Origin: Rariloculus sp963665575
GTDB taxonomy: Bacteria > Pseudomonadota > Gammaproteobacteria > Steroidobacterales > Rariloculaceae
Direction of reading: 5' to 3'
Length of the DNA stretch: 64,000 nt
NCBI GenBank assembly: GCA_963665575.2
Contig: CAXXDW010000004.1
Location: 1-64,000 of the forward strand
Part shown: positions 27,949 through 36,752 of the stretch, piece after piece
Layout: every line of letters starts with the position of its first letter
Numbering within the stretch: position 1 is the stretch's first letter
Program-made: the position numbers and the translations under genes
Notes under the pieces: generated by a model
Seen by the model: only the letters and a program-made list of their open reading frames with translations
The model's database searches: none
Told to the model about the DNA's origin: nothing

Positions 27949-30033
27949 CTACTCCGCGTTCCAGGTCACTGCGTTCCCTGTCACGGGGTTGGCGTAGTGA
28001 AACGGCGGCAGGAACGCTGACGGATACATCTCGAAGGCATGCGTCGGCGGTGAATCCGGCGGATTCGACTCGGTGATGCCGGGAGGCGGACGCGGCACGG
28101 CATCCTTCCAGCCGACGGCATACGGCACGAAATAGGTGTTGAATACCTGGTCGCGCTGCATCTTCCAGATCCCGTCTTCCTTGACGAAATCGTTCTCGTA
28201 GGTGCCGCCCATCCACATCGAGTACGTCTCGTGCTGGCCCATGATGCTGAACGCGCGCGAACGCATCCTTGCCGTCAGCCCGTCCTCGGCGATATTGATC
28301 ACGGGCTGGTACTGCATGTGATTGTGCAGCAAACCATGGTGAATGCCGGCCTCGCCGTAGAGGTTGAGGTTACGCCTGACGCTCGCGGTTCCGGTGTAGA
28401 CGCCGCGCATCGCAATTTCGATAGACCCGTCGCTTGCGAATATGCCCGCCAGGTTGTCCCACTGGTTGCGCGCGAGGTAGTAGCCGTAGATCGCGTTGAG
28501 CCGCTCGAGCGCGTCCGTGTCCTCGAGTCGCAAGACGCGCTGCTCCAGCGCTTCGAGCGCACCCTCAAGGTCATCGCGGTCCGCCGCAGTCGTGGCCAGG
28601 GCCTCCCCTGCCGATTCGGCGTAGACGGGCGCGCCCGTTACGGGATTCTCGTAGTGAAACGGCGCGACGAAAACTGCCGGGAAGGGATCGTGCGGGACGC
28701 TCGTCGGTTGATCCGGCGGCAGCTCTTCCGATGGGCCGGGATCGGGAAGCGCCGTCTTGCCCCAGCCGTCCTCGTAGGGCGTCTTCATCGTCGAATACAT
28801 GTGCAGGCGCCGGATCTTCCAGACTCCATTTTCCCTGACGTATTCGTTCTCGTAGATTCCCGCACCCCAGTTCGAGTAGTCGCCCCAGACCGCGTCCTGT
28901 TCGAAAAGGCGCCAGCGGCCTTTTGCCGTGCCTCGGTCCGGCGCGACGTGGACGATCGGTTGTAGCTGCATGCGGTCGGCGAGGCGACCCTCCTGCGGGA
29001 ACTCGACGCCGCGCGTGCCGAGCCAGGCCAGCACGCGGTCCTTGCCGACGTAGACGCCGCTGTTGCCGACCTCGATCGTACCGTCGGCCGCGAAAAGATC
29101 CGCGGCCTGGCTCCACAGTCCCTTGTCGATGTAGAAGCCGTAAGTCCGCTGCAGGTTCTCGATCGCGTTTTCGTCCTCGAGGACCGCAATCTCGTGCTCA
29201 AGCCGGCCGGCTCGCTCCGCCAGGCCCTCAAGTGAAATATCGCCAGCGACGAACATTGGACGTGCTTCGAACTCTTCGAGCGGAGACTCGGCTCCCGCGA
29301 CCGGATTGGGGAAGTGGAATGGCGGCAGATACGTGCTCGGCCAGGTGTCGTATTCGATCGTCGAGGGCCGGTCGGGCGGGATCCGGTCGGACACCCACTT
29401 GCCGCCGTTGACGTCTTCGTTGACCTGCCAGCCACCCTCGTAAGGCACGACGATGCTCTGGAACCAGTGGACCTTGCTGAGCTTCCAGACGCCGTCTTCC
29501 TTGACGTACTCGTTCTCGTAGGGCCCTTCGCCCCAAAGAGCGTTTCCACCGAGTTCACCGGCCATGATGAGCGCCCGCCAGCGCCCCTTCGCCGTCATGC
29601 CGTCAGGCGCGACGGTCACGACGGGCATGAGCTGCATGTGCTCGTTGATCTGGCCGTCAGTCAGGCCCGAACGACCGCCACCGAGCGCGTAGAGGAACTC
29701 CCGCACGCGTTCGCGTCCGACATAGACGCCGTCGAGTCCGATCTCGATCGTGCCGTCTTCGGCGAAGAGGTCGACGATCTCGTCCCACAGGGCCTCGTCG
29801 AGGTAATAGCCATAGGCTCGCTGCAGGCGCTTGATATTGTTGGCATCCTCGACGAGTGACTTGCGGTGATCGAGCGTGACGAGTCGAGAGGCGAGTTCGA
29901 CATTCTGCGCATCCCGAGCTGCCTGGGACGACACCCGGTCCTGTCCGGCCTCCTGCGCGGTATCGCAAGCGACGAGCCCAAGTGCCGAGCTGGCCAGTAC
30001 CGACAGGAAGAATCCGTACTTTCTCACCAACAT
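27949..30033 (-). CDS. Lipoprotein with three tandem SnoaL-like (NTF2-fold) domains
   Basis: 694 aa. Lipoprotein leader with lipobox ALGLVAC. Three homologous domains of about 190-200 residues follow, each with the pattern LQRAYGYYLDEALWDEIVDL, DGTIEIG..GVYVG, then HMQLQPVV, a TAKGRWR-type strand and YENEYVKEDGVWK, ending in a PY..GW motif. SnoaL-like domains include polyketide cyclases, dehydratases and dioxygenase beta subunits. A membrane-anchored triplicate is unusual. Whether each pocket is active cannot be told. Convergent with the membrane-protein set. Confidence 0.82.
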   Translation of the reverse strand: MLVRKYGFFLSVLASSALGLVACDTAQEAGQDRVSSQAARDAQNVELASRLVTLDHRKSLVEDANNIKRLQRAYGYYLDEALWDEIVDLFAEDGTIEIGLDGVYVGRERVREFLYALGGGRSGLTDGQINEHMQLMPVVTVAPDGMTAKGRWRALIMAGELGGNALWGEGPYENEYVKEDGVWKLSKVHWFQSIVVPYEGGWQVNEDVNGGKWVSDRIPPDRPSTIEYDTWPSTYLPPFHFPNPVAGAESPLEEFEARPMFVAGDISLEGLAERAGRLEHEIAVLEDENAIENLQRTYGFYIDKGLWSQAADLFAADGTIEVGNSGVYVGKDRVLAWLGTRGVEFPQEGRLADRMQLQPIVHVAPDRGTAKGRWRLFEQDAVWGDYSNWGAGIYENEYVRENGVWKIRRLHMYSTMKTPYEDGWGKTALPDPGPSEELPPDQPTSVPHDPFPAVFVAPFHYENPVTGAPVYAESAGEALATTAADRDDLEGALEALEQRVLRLEDTDALERLNAIYGYYLARNQWDNLAGIFASDGSIEIAMRGVYTGTASVRRNLNLYGEAGIHHGLLHNHMQYQPVINIAEDGLTARMRSRAFSIMGQHETYSMWMGGTYENDFVKEDGIWKMQRDQVFNTYFVPYAVGWKDAVPRPPPGITESNPPDSPPTHAFEMYPSAFLPPFHYANPVTGNAVTWNAE

Positions 30034-30130
30034 CGCTCCTCACAGTTCAACGCGCACAAACACCGTCAGTGTGTCGGAAGCAGGTTGCGTCAAGTTGGCC
30101 AAGCCCGCCGTCCGTCCGCGCGACGGGACA

Positions 30131-31789
30131 CTATAACCCGGCGTCGTAAACGACCCTGCCGCCGACGATCGTCATTAGCGGCTCGATGTCCTTGATCTCG
30201 TCTGCCGGGATCGTCAGATAGTCGCGGTCGAGCACGGCCATGTCCGCGAGCTTGCCTGGCTGGATCGAGCCGAGGTTGTCTTCCTGGAAGATCAGGTATG
30301 CGTTCTTGCGCGTGTGCGCGATCAGCGCGTCCTCGCGGTCAACCGTCTGGCGGAGTACCTCTCTGCCGCCGACCATCCTGCCTGTCACCGCCCACCACAA
30401 TGTCGTGAAGGGCAGAACCTGGTTGGCCCGGCTGCCGTCGCTGCCGAAGCCCCAGGTGATGCCGCTTGCCTGGATCGTGCTGAGCGGCGCCATGTCCCAG
30501 GCGGCGTCACCGAAGACCGAATGGTTGATGCCGCCGTTGATCACCGCCCAGGGATGCACCGCGGCGTACATTCCAAGCGCCTTCATGCGGGTGAGGTGCG
30601 ACTCCTCGAGTTGATTGGTGTGGGCGAAGGCCCAGCGCAGGTTTCCGACCGGATACTCGGCGTTGACAGCCTCGATCTGGTCGAGGAACCGCGACAGCGT
30701 GTCGCGAAGGTTTGCGTGCACGTGCAGAGGCAGACCGGCGCGCGCGATCGCGGTGATCATGCGCCGCCACTCGGCAAGGTCGGCCTCGCCGTAATCGGAC
30801 TTTACGAGGAACATCGGGTCGTGCAGCGGGCGGTAGACGCTTTCGCCAAAGGTCACATGGTCGACGTACTCATCGCCCTGAAAGAACTTGAGATCCGCGA
30901 TCCTCGGCAGCACCGATTCGACCTGCTCCGGCGAGCCTGCCGACGCACCCGTGATGCAGAAGACGCGAACGCCAAGTTCTCCACGGTCGGCCCAGCTCCG
31001 GTACATGTCCAGCACGTCCGGCGCGCAGCCCGCGCTGCCGAACGCCGTGAGCCCCGCAGCGTTGAGATCCCGGATCATGGCTCGCGTGCTCGTTTCGAGT
31101 TCGCTGCCCGACGCGGTCGGCAGCCGCGCCGCAAGCGCCCGGATTCCGGCTTCCTCAATTTCACCGCTTGCCCGGCCGTCGGCATCGCGCACGACCCAGG
31201 CAGGCGCATCGGCGCCATCCAGGCCCAGGGACTCAATAGCGAGGCTGTTCAGATACGCGCGGTAATACGATTCCTGCATGAGCACCGGGTGGTCGGGGAC
31301 GACCGCGTCGAGTTCCTCACGCAGCAGCGGGCTCGGGTCGTCGGCGAACTGGGCGATCGCCCAACCTCCGAGCGTATAGATCCACTCGCCCGGGTCACTC
31401 GCCGCGGCCTTGTCGCGCAGCATGGCCAGCGCCTCGCTGCGCGAACCGACCCCGTCCCAGCGAACCTCGTAGGCCCAGGTCGCTCCGGCCCTGAGCAGGT
31501 GCATGTGGTTGTCGATGATGCCGGGGATCACGGCCCGGCCTGCGACATCGATGACCACCGTATCCGGTCCGCCGAGCGCGGCGATCTCGGCGTTCGTTCC
31601 GACCGCGACGATCCGTTCGCCGGCCACCGCGACGGCTTCGGCAATCGTGAAACGCTCGTCTACCGTGATGATCTTGCCGTTCGTGACCACAAGGTCGGGC
31701 ACGGACTGCGCAACGGCAACCGATACCGCCAGTCCGGCGCTCGCAAGCAGCAGGATTGCTGCAGCACAATGCGGCTTCTTCGCTGTCAT
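30131..31789 (-). CDS. Exported amidohydrolase family 3 (YtcJ-like)
   Basis: 552-aa metal-dependent hydrolase. Sec leader (HCAAAILLLASAGLAVSVAVAQ). N-terminal beta-sandwich DLVVTNGKIITVDERF, metal ligands HMH in GIIDNHMHLLRAG, then LPLHVHANLRD, FAHTNQL and the late Asp in WGFGSDGSRANQVLPF. The C-terminal strand is IQPGKLADMAVLDRDYLTIP. This matches amidohydrolase_3 enzymes acting on N-acyl or amide substrates. ATG at 31789 preceded by GGTGGAG. Lies 22 bases after the hydrolase gene at 31812, likely one transcript. Substrate unknown. Confidence 0.87.
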   Translation of the reverse strand: MTAKKPHCAAAILLLASAGLAVSVAVAQSVPDLVVTNGKIITVDERFTIAEAVAVAGERIVAVGTNAEIAALGGPDTVVIDVAGRAVIPGIIDNHMHLLRAGATWAYEVRWDGVGSRSEALAMLRDKAAASDPGEWIYTLGGWAIAQFADDPSPLLREELDAVVPDHPVLMQESYYRAYLNSLAIESLGLDGADAPAWVVRDADGRASGEIEEAGIRALAARLPTASGSELETSTRAMIRDLNAAGLTAFGSAGCAPDVLDMYRSWADRGELGVRVFCITGASAGSPEQVESVLPRIADLKFFQGDEYVDHVTFGESVYRPLHDPMFLVKSDYGEADLAEWRRMITAIARAGLPLHVHANLRDTLSRFLDQIEAVNAEYPVGNLRWAFAHTNQLEESHLTRMKALGMYAAVHPWAVINGGINHSVFGDAAWDMAPLSTIQASGITWGFGSDGSRANQVLPFTTLWWAVTGRMVGGREVLRQTVDREDALIAHTRKNAYLIFQEDNLGSIQPGKLADMAVLDRDYLTIPADEIKDIEPLMTIVGGRVVYDAGL

Positions 31790-31811
31790 GAGCTCCACCT
31801 CCACGCACCAA

Positions 31812-32837
31812 CTACTTCAGCCACTCGCTGAACCAGTCAGCCGCCTCGCGCGCGGCGACCTCCAGGTGTGACAGGTTGCTGTACATGCTCATGTGGGTAC
31901 TTTGCTGCTGCACGAAGAGCTTCTTCTTCGTCGTCGCGATTTCACCGAAAGCCGGGATTTCGCGCTCCCACATCGTCAGGTCATCGCCTTCGGCGACGAT
32001 CATCAATGTCGGAGAATCAAGAATCCGCGGCAAGTAGGGCCGCACGTCGTAGGTCCACACGAGTTCGACCGATTCGATCGTACTGTAGTGTTCGTGGCGA
32101 GGCGCCGACTCGGCCTTGATTTTCATGAAGACGGGCTTGGTCTCCGGGTGCGGCCAGGTGACGACTTCCGTCTTCGGATCGCCCGAATGAGGGATGTGGC
32201 CGTGCACCCCGGTCAAGTACCGCTTGCGTCTGTCGGATTCGACAAGTGCGGTCAGCTCGCGGAAGCCCACCGAACCGTGGGCGCGCATCGAGTTGTACCA
32301 GCCCTCGATGATCGGGATCTGCGAAACGATGCACTTGACGCGCCAGTCGAGCGCCCCGACCGCGAGCGCGTGCCCGCCGCTGTAGGATATGCCCCAGACC
32401 CCGACTCTTGCGGGATCGACCACGCCTTCGAAGTCGTCGCGATAGCTCACCGCGTCGACGGCGCTCCGATAGTCTGCAATCTGCTTGCGCGGGTCCAGAT
32501 GCTGGCGCGGCTCGCCGTCGCTCGCGCCCAGATGCCTGTAATCGAATATCAGGGCTGCGCAGCCGGCGGCGACGAAGTACTCGGCATACTCCGGCATGAT
32601 GAGTTCCTTGACGTAACACCAGCCTCCGCCCATGACGACGACGGGCCAGGGACCCTCCCCCTCTTCGGGCAAGTAGAGATCCGCGCGGATCATCTCGCTC
32701 GGGTTTTCGCTTGGGAACTGGACCTCTCTCTTCAGCACCGCAACCTCCGACTTCAAAGCGGGCACCGTGTCACCCTTCGCCTTGGGCGACACTATACGCC
32801 GGTACGCTGCCACGGCGCTTCCAACGGGGGCATTCAC
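31812..32837 (-). CDS. Alpha/beta hydrolase (acetyl-xylan-esterase / X-Pro-peptidase-like)
   Basis: 341 aa with WPVVVMGGGWCYVKELIMPEYA (oxyanion region), LIFDYRHLGASDGEPRQ, the nucleophile elbow GISYSGGHAL (GxSxG) and late catalytic residues around IVAEGDDLTMW and QQSTHMSMY. No leader. A later GTG (VPALKSEVAV, about residue 25) may be the true start because the first 24 residues are basic and atypical. Paired with the amidohydrolase gene. Confidence 0.82.
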   Translation of the reverse strand: MNAPVGSAVAAYRRIVSPKAKGDTVPALKSEVAVLKREVQFPSENPSEMIRADLYLPEEGEGPWPVVVMGGGWCYVKELIMPEYAEYFVAAGCAALIFDYRHLGASDGEPRQHLDPRKQIADYRSAVDAVSYRDDFEGVVDPARVGVWGISYSGGHALAVGALDWRVKCIVSQIPIIEGWYNSMRAHGSVGFRELTALVESDRRKRYLTGVHGHIPHSGDPKTEVVTWPHPETKPVFMKIKAESAPRHEHYSTIESVELVWTYDVRPYLPRILDSPTLMIVAEGDDLTMWEREIPAFGEIATTKKKLFVQQQSTHMSMYSNLSHLEVAAREAADWFSEWLK

Positions 32838-32903
32838 GCCGCTGCGCTGTGATCATCACACGCACCCGAACGAATCTGGGTAGAATCGATTGCACGGCCA
32901 ACC

Positions 32904-32932
32904 GGAACATAATCGTCCGTGGAGCGCTCTAA
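32904..32932 (+). promoter_or_regulatory. Candidate ECF (RpoE-type) promoter of the bufferin operon
   Basis: GGAAC (32904-32908) and TCTAA (32928-32932) are separated by 19 bases, which fits the GGAACTT-N15/16-GTCTAA arrangement of RpoE-like sigma factors. The site is about 70 bases before bufA. Bufferin operons of other bacteria are known to be under ECF control, but Caulobacter SigF uses a different motif. An alternative TAGAAT -10 lies at 32881. Confidence 0.35.
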
Positions 32933-33000
32933 ACCTCCAGGATCAACGTTTCGATGAGGCTACGGATCCTGACATGTTGTCCTTTCGCTACGAGGTTCAG

Positions 33001-33276
33001 ATGATGAAGACGAAAAAAGACGTGTTGATTACTTCGGCCGTCAGCAGCCTGCTGGCCGTCGGCGCATTCACGCTCGCCAACCAGGGCATTGCCCAGGACG
33101 CCGAGCAGGAACGTTGCTACGGGGTCGTCAAGGCGGGCGCGAACGACTGTGCCGGTCCGGGCCATACCTGTCAGGGACAGGCCAGTGAAGACGGCAGCTC
33201 GCAAGAGTACATCCTGGTTCCGGCCGGCACCTGCGAGCGTCTCGTCAACGGCAGCACGACAGCCAGCACCGAGTAA
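33001..33276 (+). CDS. bufA: Bufferin precursor peptide (DUF2282, BufA/GigA-like)
   Basis: 91-aa precursor of a copper- or gold-binding RiPP. Basic N-terminus and hydrophobic signal (ITSAVSSLLAVGAFTLANQ) cleaved near IAQ. The core has the four conserved cysteines of DUF2282, Cys39, 50, 57 and 78 (ERCYGVVKAGANDCAGPGH, then TCQGQ, then PAGTCERL). In characterised bufferins the inner cysteines become thiooxazoles made by the DUF692 enzyme. It has GAGGT upstream. Its TAA overlaps the ATG of bufB (TAATG). Confidence 0.93.
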   Translation: MMKTKKDVLITSAVSSLLAVGAFTLANQGIAQDAEQERCYGVVKAGANDCAGPGHTCQGQASEDGSSQEYILVPAGTCERLVNGSTTASTE

Positions 33277-34142
33277 TGACGCAAGGCGTCTCGGGCGACG
33301 CAGGACCGATTCCCGCAATTGCCGGAGTCGGCCTGCGCGGCCCGCACCAGGCGCTTTTCCTGCACGACAAGCCCGCCGCGGGCTGGCTCGAGGCGCACAG
33401 CGAGAACTACTTCGCCGACGACGGCATCGCTGTCGCAACCCTCGAACGCATCCGGGCCGATTATCCGGTGAGCCTGCATGGCGTCGGCCTTTCGCTCGGA
33501 TCCGTCGACCCGCTCGACACCGAGCACCTTGGCAAGCTCGCGCGTCTCGTCAAGCGCATCGAGCCCGGACTCGTCTCCGAACATCTCTCCTGGGGCTCGG
33601 TGGACGGCCGCCACCTCAACGACCTGTTGCCCCTCCCGTATACCGAGGAAGCACTCGCACACGTCGCGCTGCGGATCGAAGATGTGCAGAACCGGCTCGG
33701 GCGGCAGATTCTGGTCGAGAACGTCTCAAGCTATCTCGAGTTCAACTGTTCAACGATGACCGAATGGGATTTCCTCGTCGAGGCCGTCAGCCGCAGCGGC
33801 GCCAGAATCCTGCTCGATGTGAACAACATCTACGTGAACTCGAAGAACCACGGTTTTGACCCCGGCGACTACATCGAAGCGGTCCCGACGGCACTCGTCG
33901 GCGAGATTCATCTCGCCGGGCACACGGTACAGAACTTCGACGAGCACGAAATTCTCGTCGACACGCACAACGCGCTCGTGTGCGAGGAGGTCTGGAACCT
34001 CTACGACGCCGCGATCGCCCGATTCGGTCGGACGCCTACGCTGATCGAGTGGGATTCGGAACTACCGCCTGTCGAAACGCTGCTCACCGAAGCCGAGCGC
34101 GCCGAGCAGACCATGGTGAACTGCAATGAACTCGCTGCATAG
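33276..34142 (+). CDS. bufB: DUF692 multinuclear non-haem iron oxidase (BufB/GigB-like)
   Basis: 288-aa TIM-barrel oxidase (MbnB-like) that modifies precursor cysteines. Metal-ligand motifs visible in order: HSENYF (Glu43), SLHGVGLS (His68), SEHLSW (His103), LVENVSSY (Glu149), LLDVNNIYVN (Asp181/Asn184), HLAGH (His212, His216), DTH (Asp229) and LIEWD (Glu258). Overlaps bufA by one base and bufC by 17 bases, so synthesis is coupled. Confidence 0.95.
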   Translation: MTQGVSGDAGPIPAIAGVGLRGPHQALFLHDKPAAGWLEAHSENYFADDGIAVATLERIRADYPVSLHGVGLSLGSVDPLDTEHLGKLARLVKRIEPGLVSEHLSWGSVDGRHLNDLLPLPYTEEALAHVALRIEDVQNRLGRQILVENVSSYLEFNCSTMTEWDFLVEAVSRSGARILLDVNNIYVNSKNHGFDPGDYIEAVPTALVGEIHLAGHTVQNFDEHEILVDTHNALVCEEVWNLYDAAIARFGRTPTLIEWDSELPPVETLLTEAERAEQTMVNCNELAA

Positions 34143-34896
34143 GCTGCAACGCGACTGCGAGCAGGTGTTCCGGGGTGCGGGCGCCGCGGTGCTGCTGCCG
34201 GAACTCGTCGGCAACGCCGTTCCCGCTGCGACCCGCGTCGAGGTCTACCGGAACAATGCCCGGCAAATCTGCCGCAAGGCGCTTGCCAACACCTATCCCG
34301 TAGTCGAACAACTCGTCGGCGGTGCCGTTTTCAGGTCGCTGGCGCTCGAGTATCTGGATGAGCACCCGTCAAGGAGCGGCGACCTGCAACACTTCGGACG
34401 CGAGTTTCCCGCGACTCTTGATGCACTGTATCGCGGGTCGCAATACGACTACCTCGGCGACATTGCGCGGCTGGAGCTTGCGGTCGAAGCGGCGCTGCTC
34501 GAGCCCGAAGCCGGAACGCTCGACCTCGACGCCCTTGCAGACGTGCCACCCGACCGGCTTGGCGATGTCGTCTTCAATCCGGCGCCGTCGCTGCGGCTTG
34601 TCGGATCGCGGTATCCGCTGCTCTCGATCTGGCGTGCCCACCAGCCGAACGTTGAACCGTCCGTGGACCTCTCCAGCGGCGCCGAATACGTTGCGGTGCG
34701 GCGCGTCGGTGACGAGGTCGAGATGCGCCTCATCGACCGTGCGGCATTTATCCTCGGAGGCGCCCTTGACGGCGGCGCAAGCCTGAATCAAGTTTGGGAT
34801 GCGTTGCCCGACGACGTACGTGAGATCCTGCCGGGCGCGCTCAAGACGCTCTCGCTCGCCGGCGGGTTGTCACATTTTTCCTTGCCGGAAAACTGA
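34126..34896 (+). CDS. bufC: DUF2063 partner protein (BufC/GigC-like)
   Basis: 256-aa two-domain protein. The N-terminal DUF2063 helical domain (RVEVYRNNARQICRKALANTYPVVEQLVG) is followed by YDYLGDIARLELAVEAALLEPE and a C-terminal winged-helix-like PqqD/RRE-type segment. BufC is the recognition partner that brings the precursor to the DUF692 oxidase. Its start lies inside bufB. Third gene of the operon. Confidence 0.93.
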   Translation: MNSLHRLQRDCEQVFRGAGAAVLLPELVGNAVPAATRVEVYRNNARQICRKALANTYPVVEQLVGGAVFRSLALEYLDEHPSRSGDLQHFGREFPATLDALYRGSQYDYLGDIARLELAVEAALLEPEAGTLDLDALADVPPDRLGDVVFNPAPSLRLVGSRYPLLSIWRAHQPNVEPSVDLSSGAEYVAVRRVGDEVEMRLIDRAAFILGGALDGGASLNQVWDALPDDVREILPGALKTLSLAGGLSHFSLPEN

Positions 34897-34929
34897 TTCG
34901 GCAGGAGCTTGCAACCAAAGGACGAAGTC

Positions 34930-35397
34930 ATGATCGACAAGGCGACCCAATGGATGGTTGAACGCCCGGCGACGCTGCTCAATTACGCTCAGGACGTTTT
35001 CGCGCTCGCGCTCCGACTCTACGTGGGCTGGCAGTTTTTCAAGGCCGGGCAGCTCAAGATCGGCTCATGGAACAATACGCTGCAGCAATTTCAATTCGAC
35101 TTTCAGGTTCCGCTGTTACCGCCCTACCTGGCTGCTGTTCTCGGAACGTTCGGCGAGCTGTTCTTTCCGCTGCTGCTGTGGATCGGTCTCACGACCCGGC
35201 TGGCGTCGATCGGGCTGCAGATCGTCAACATCGTCGCCGTGATTTCGGTCTTGTATCTCTTCCCGAACGGGCTTTCGGACCCGGCGTTCGGCGATCACTT
35301 CCTCTGGGGACTGATGTTGCTCGGCCTGTCCTTCTACGGCGGCGGTCGCATCTCACTTGACTATCTGCTGCTCAGGCGCCGCCAGAAAGTCTTCTAG
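34930..35397 (+). CDS. bufD: DoxX family membrane protein (BufD/GigD-like)
   Basis: 155 aa with four membrane helices. Family pattern LALRLYVGWQFFKAGQLKIG at the N-terminus, LGTFGELFFPLLLWIGLTTR in the middle and GLMLLGLSFYGGGRISLDYLL at the end. DoxX proteins close most gig/bufferin operons; their role may be redox or quinone coupling. ATG at 34930, 33 bases after bufC. Confidence 0.9.
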   Translation: MIDKATQWMVERPATLLNYAQDVFALALRLYVGWQFFKAGQLKIGSWNNTLQQFQFDFQVPLLPPYLAAVLGTFGELFFPLLLWIGLTTRLASIGLQIVNIVAVISVLYLFPNGLSDPAFGDHFLWGLMLLGLSFYGGGRISLDYLLLRRRQKVF

Positions 35398-35439
35398 CAA
35401 CGTCGCCGACGCTCGCACGGCAGGAAACGCGCGGTTGAT

Positions 35440-35715
35440 TCAGGCGCCTTCCTGCGCGTTGTCCTCGAAGAAATCGGGCGGCGCCTCGAGACATCCGCTT
35501 TCGGAAGCCGATTGCGTCGTTCGCGCGCCGGGCGGGATGACGAGCGACTCGGTCTCGTTCGGCAGCGACAGATCCTCGGGCACGCGCACAGGGGGAATGG
35601 AGTCGCTCGTCGCGTACCGGTCCGGAGCCTCGCAGCGTACCTCGCCCCGTCGCCCGCAACCGGCGGCCACGGCTGTCGCGACGACGACGACTGTGAGAAT
35701 CGCGATTCGGGACAT
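35440..35715 (-). CDS. Short BamC-like lipoprotein
   Basis: 91-aa lipoprotein: leader SRIAILTVVVVATAV with lipobox VAAGC. The mature part DRYATSDSIPPVRVPEDLSLP is like the unstructured N-terminus of BamC, which binds BamD, but the helix-grip domains are absent. It directly follows dapA, as bamC does in many gammaproteobacteria, so it is probably a reduced bamC. Confidence in the identity is moderate. Confidence 0.65.
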   Translation of the reverse strand: MSRIAILTVVVVATAVAAGCGRRGEVRCEAPDRYATSDSIPPVRVPEDLSLPNETESLVIPPGARTTQSASESGCLEAPPDFFEDNAQEGA

Positions 35716-35732
35716 TACTGGCTTCGACCGTC

Positions 35733-36620
35733 TCAAGCGGCGGCGAGTTCGATCTCGGCCACGGCCATCGCCGCGAGGACGGCTTCGCGATGCTCTGCGG
35801 CCAACACGGTCAACGGCAATCGAATACCTGGCCCCGCCAGACCCATCCGTTCAACCGCCCACTTCACCGGGATCGGGTTGCTCTCCACAAAAAGCCTGTC
35901 ATGCAGTTGCCGAAGGTTTGCGTCAATGCGCTCGGACTCCGCGCGCTCACCCGCACGCGCCGCATCGCAGAGAGCCCGCATGGCTGCCGCTGCCACATTG
36001 GCCGTCACCGAAATCACGCCATCTCCGCCTTGCAACATGAATTCGCAACTCGTCGCATCGTCACCACTCAACAGCGAAAAATCGGCCCCGCAACCGTTTC
36101 TGAGCGTTGCGACGCGGTCAAGTTCCGCGGTCGCGTCCTTGAGCGACGCGATATTGCCATGTGCGGACAGCCGGATCACCGTGCGCGAGTGCAGATCCAC
36201 GCCGGTCCGTCCGGGCACGTTGTAGAGAATCAGCGGCTGGCTCACCGCATCGGCGACCGTGCAGAAGTGCCGATACATCCCTTCCTGCGTAGGCTTGTTG
36301 TAGTACGGCGTCACGACGAGAAAGGCCGCGACCGGCAACCCGTCGACGGCTCGCGACAACTTCAGTGTCTGGGCGGTCGAGTTCGAACCCGTGCCGGCAA
36401 CGATCGGGATGCGACCGTTCGCGAGTTCGCAGGCTGCACCGATGAGTTCGATGTGTTCGTCGTGCTCGAGCGTGGCGGATTCGCCCGTCGTGCCTGCGAC
36501 GATGAGCGCCTGCGTACCCGACTCGACGTGAAATTCAATGAGCCGGTCAAGATCGCTGTAGTTGACGGCGCCGTCGGCGTCCATCGGCGTCACGAGCGCA
36601 ACCATGCTGCCAGCCAGCAT
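35733..36620 (-). CDS. dapA: 4-hydroxy-tetrahydrodipicolinate synthase
   Basis: First committed enzyme of lysine/diaminopimelate synthesis; condenses pyruvate with aspartate semialdehyde. 295 aa. Starting at 36620 (MLAGSMVALVTPM) the active-site residues fall on the E. coli numbers: Thr44 and Thr45 (GTTGES), Tyr133 (YNVPGRTG) and Lys161 (SLKDAT). Divergent from gcvR; the bamC-like gene follows at 18 bases. Confidence 0.96.
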   Translation of the reverse strand: MLAGSMVALVTPMDADGAVNYSDLDRLIEFHVESGTQALIVAGTTGESATLEHDEHIELIGAACELANGRIPIVAGTGSNSTAQTLKLSRAVDGLPVAAFLVVTPYYNKPTQEGMYRHFCTVADAVSQPLILYNVPGRTGVDLHSRTVIRLSAHGNIASLKDATAELDRVATLRNGCGADFSLLSGDDATSCEFMLQGGDGVISVTANVAAAAMRALCDAARAGERAESERIDANLRQLHDRLFVESNPIPVKWAVERMGLAGPGIRLPLTVLAAEHREAVLAAMAVAEIELAAA

Positions 36621-36752
36621 CGACACGTCCCCGTACCGTGAAAGGCGGACGATGGTACTGAGCAGCCACAGCAGGCGCAACAACGGAGCGTTACACGCCA
36701 CCGAGTTCAGAGTAAACTGACGGGTTTGGCGCTCCGGCTAAACCTCCCGCGA

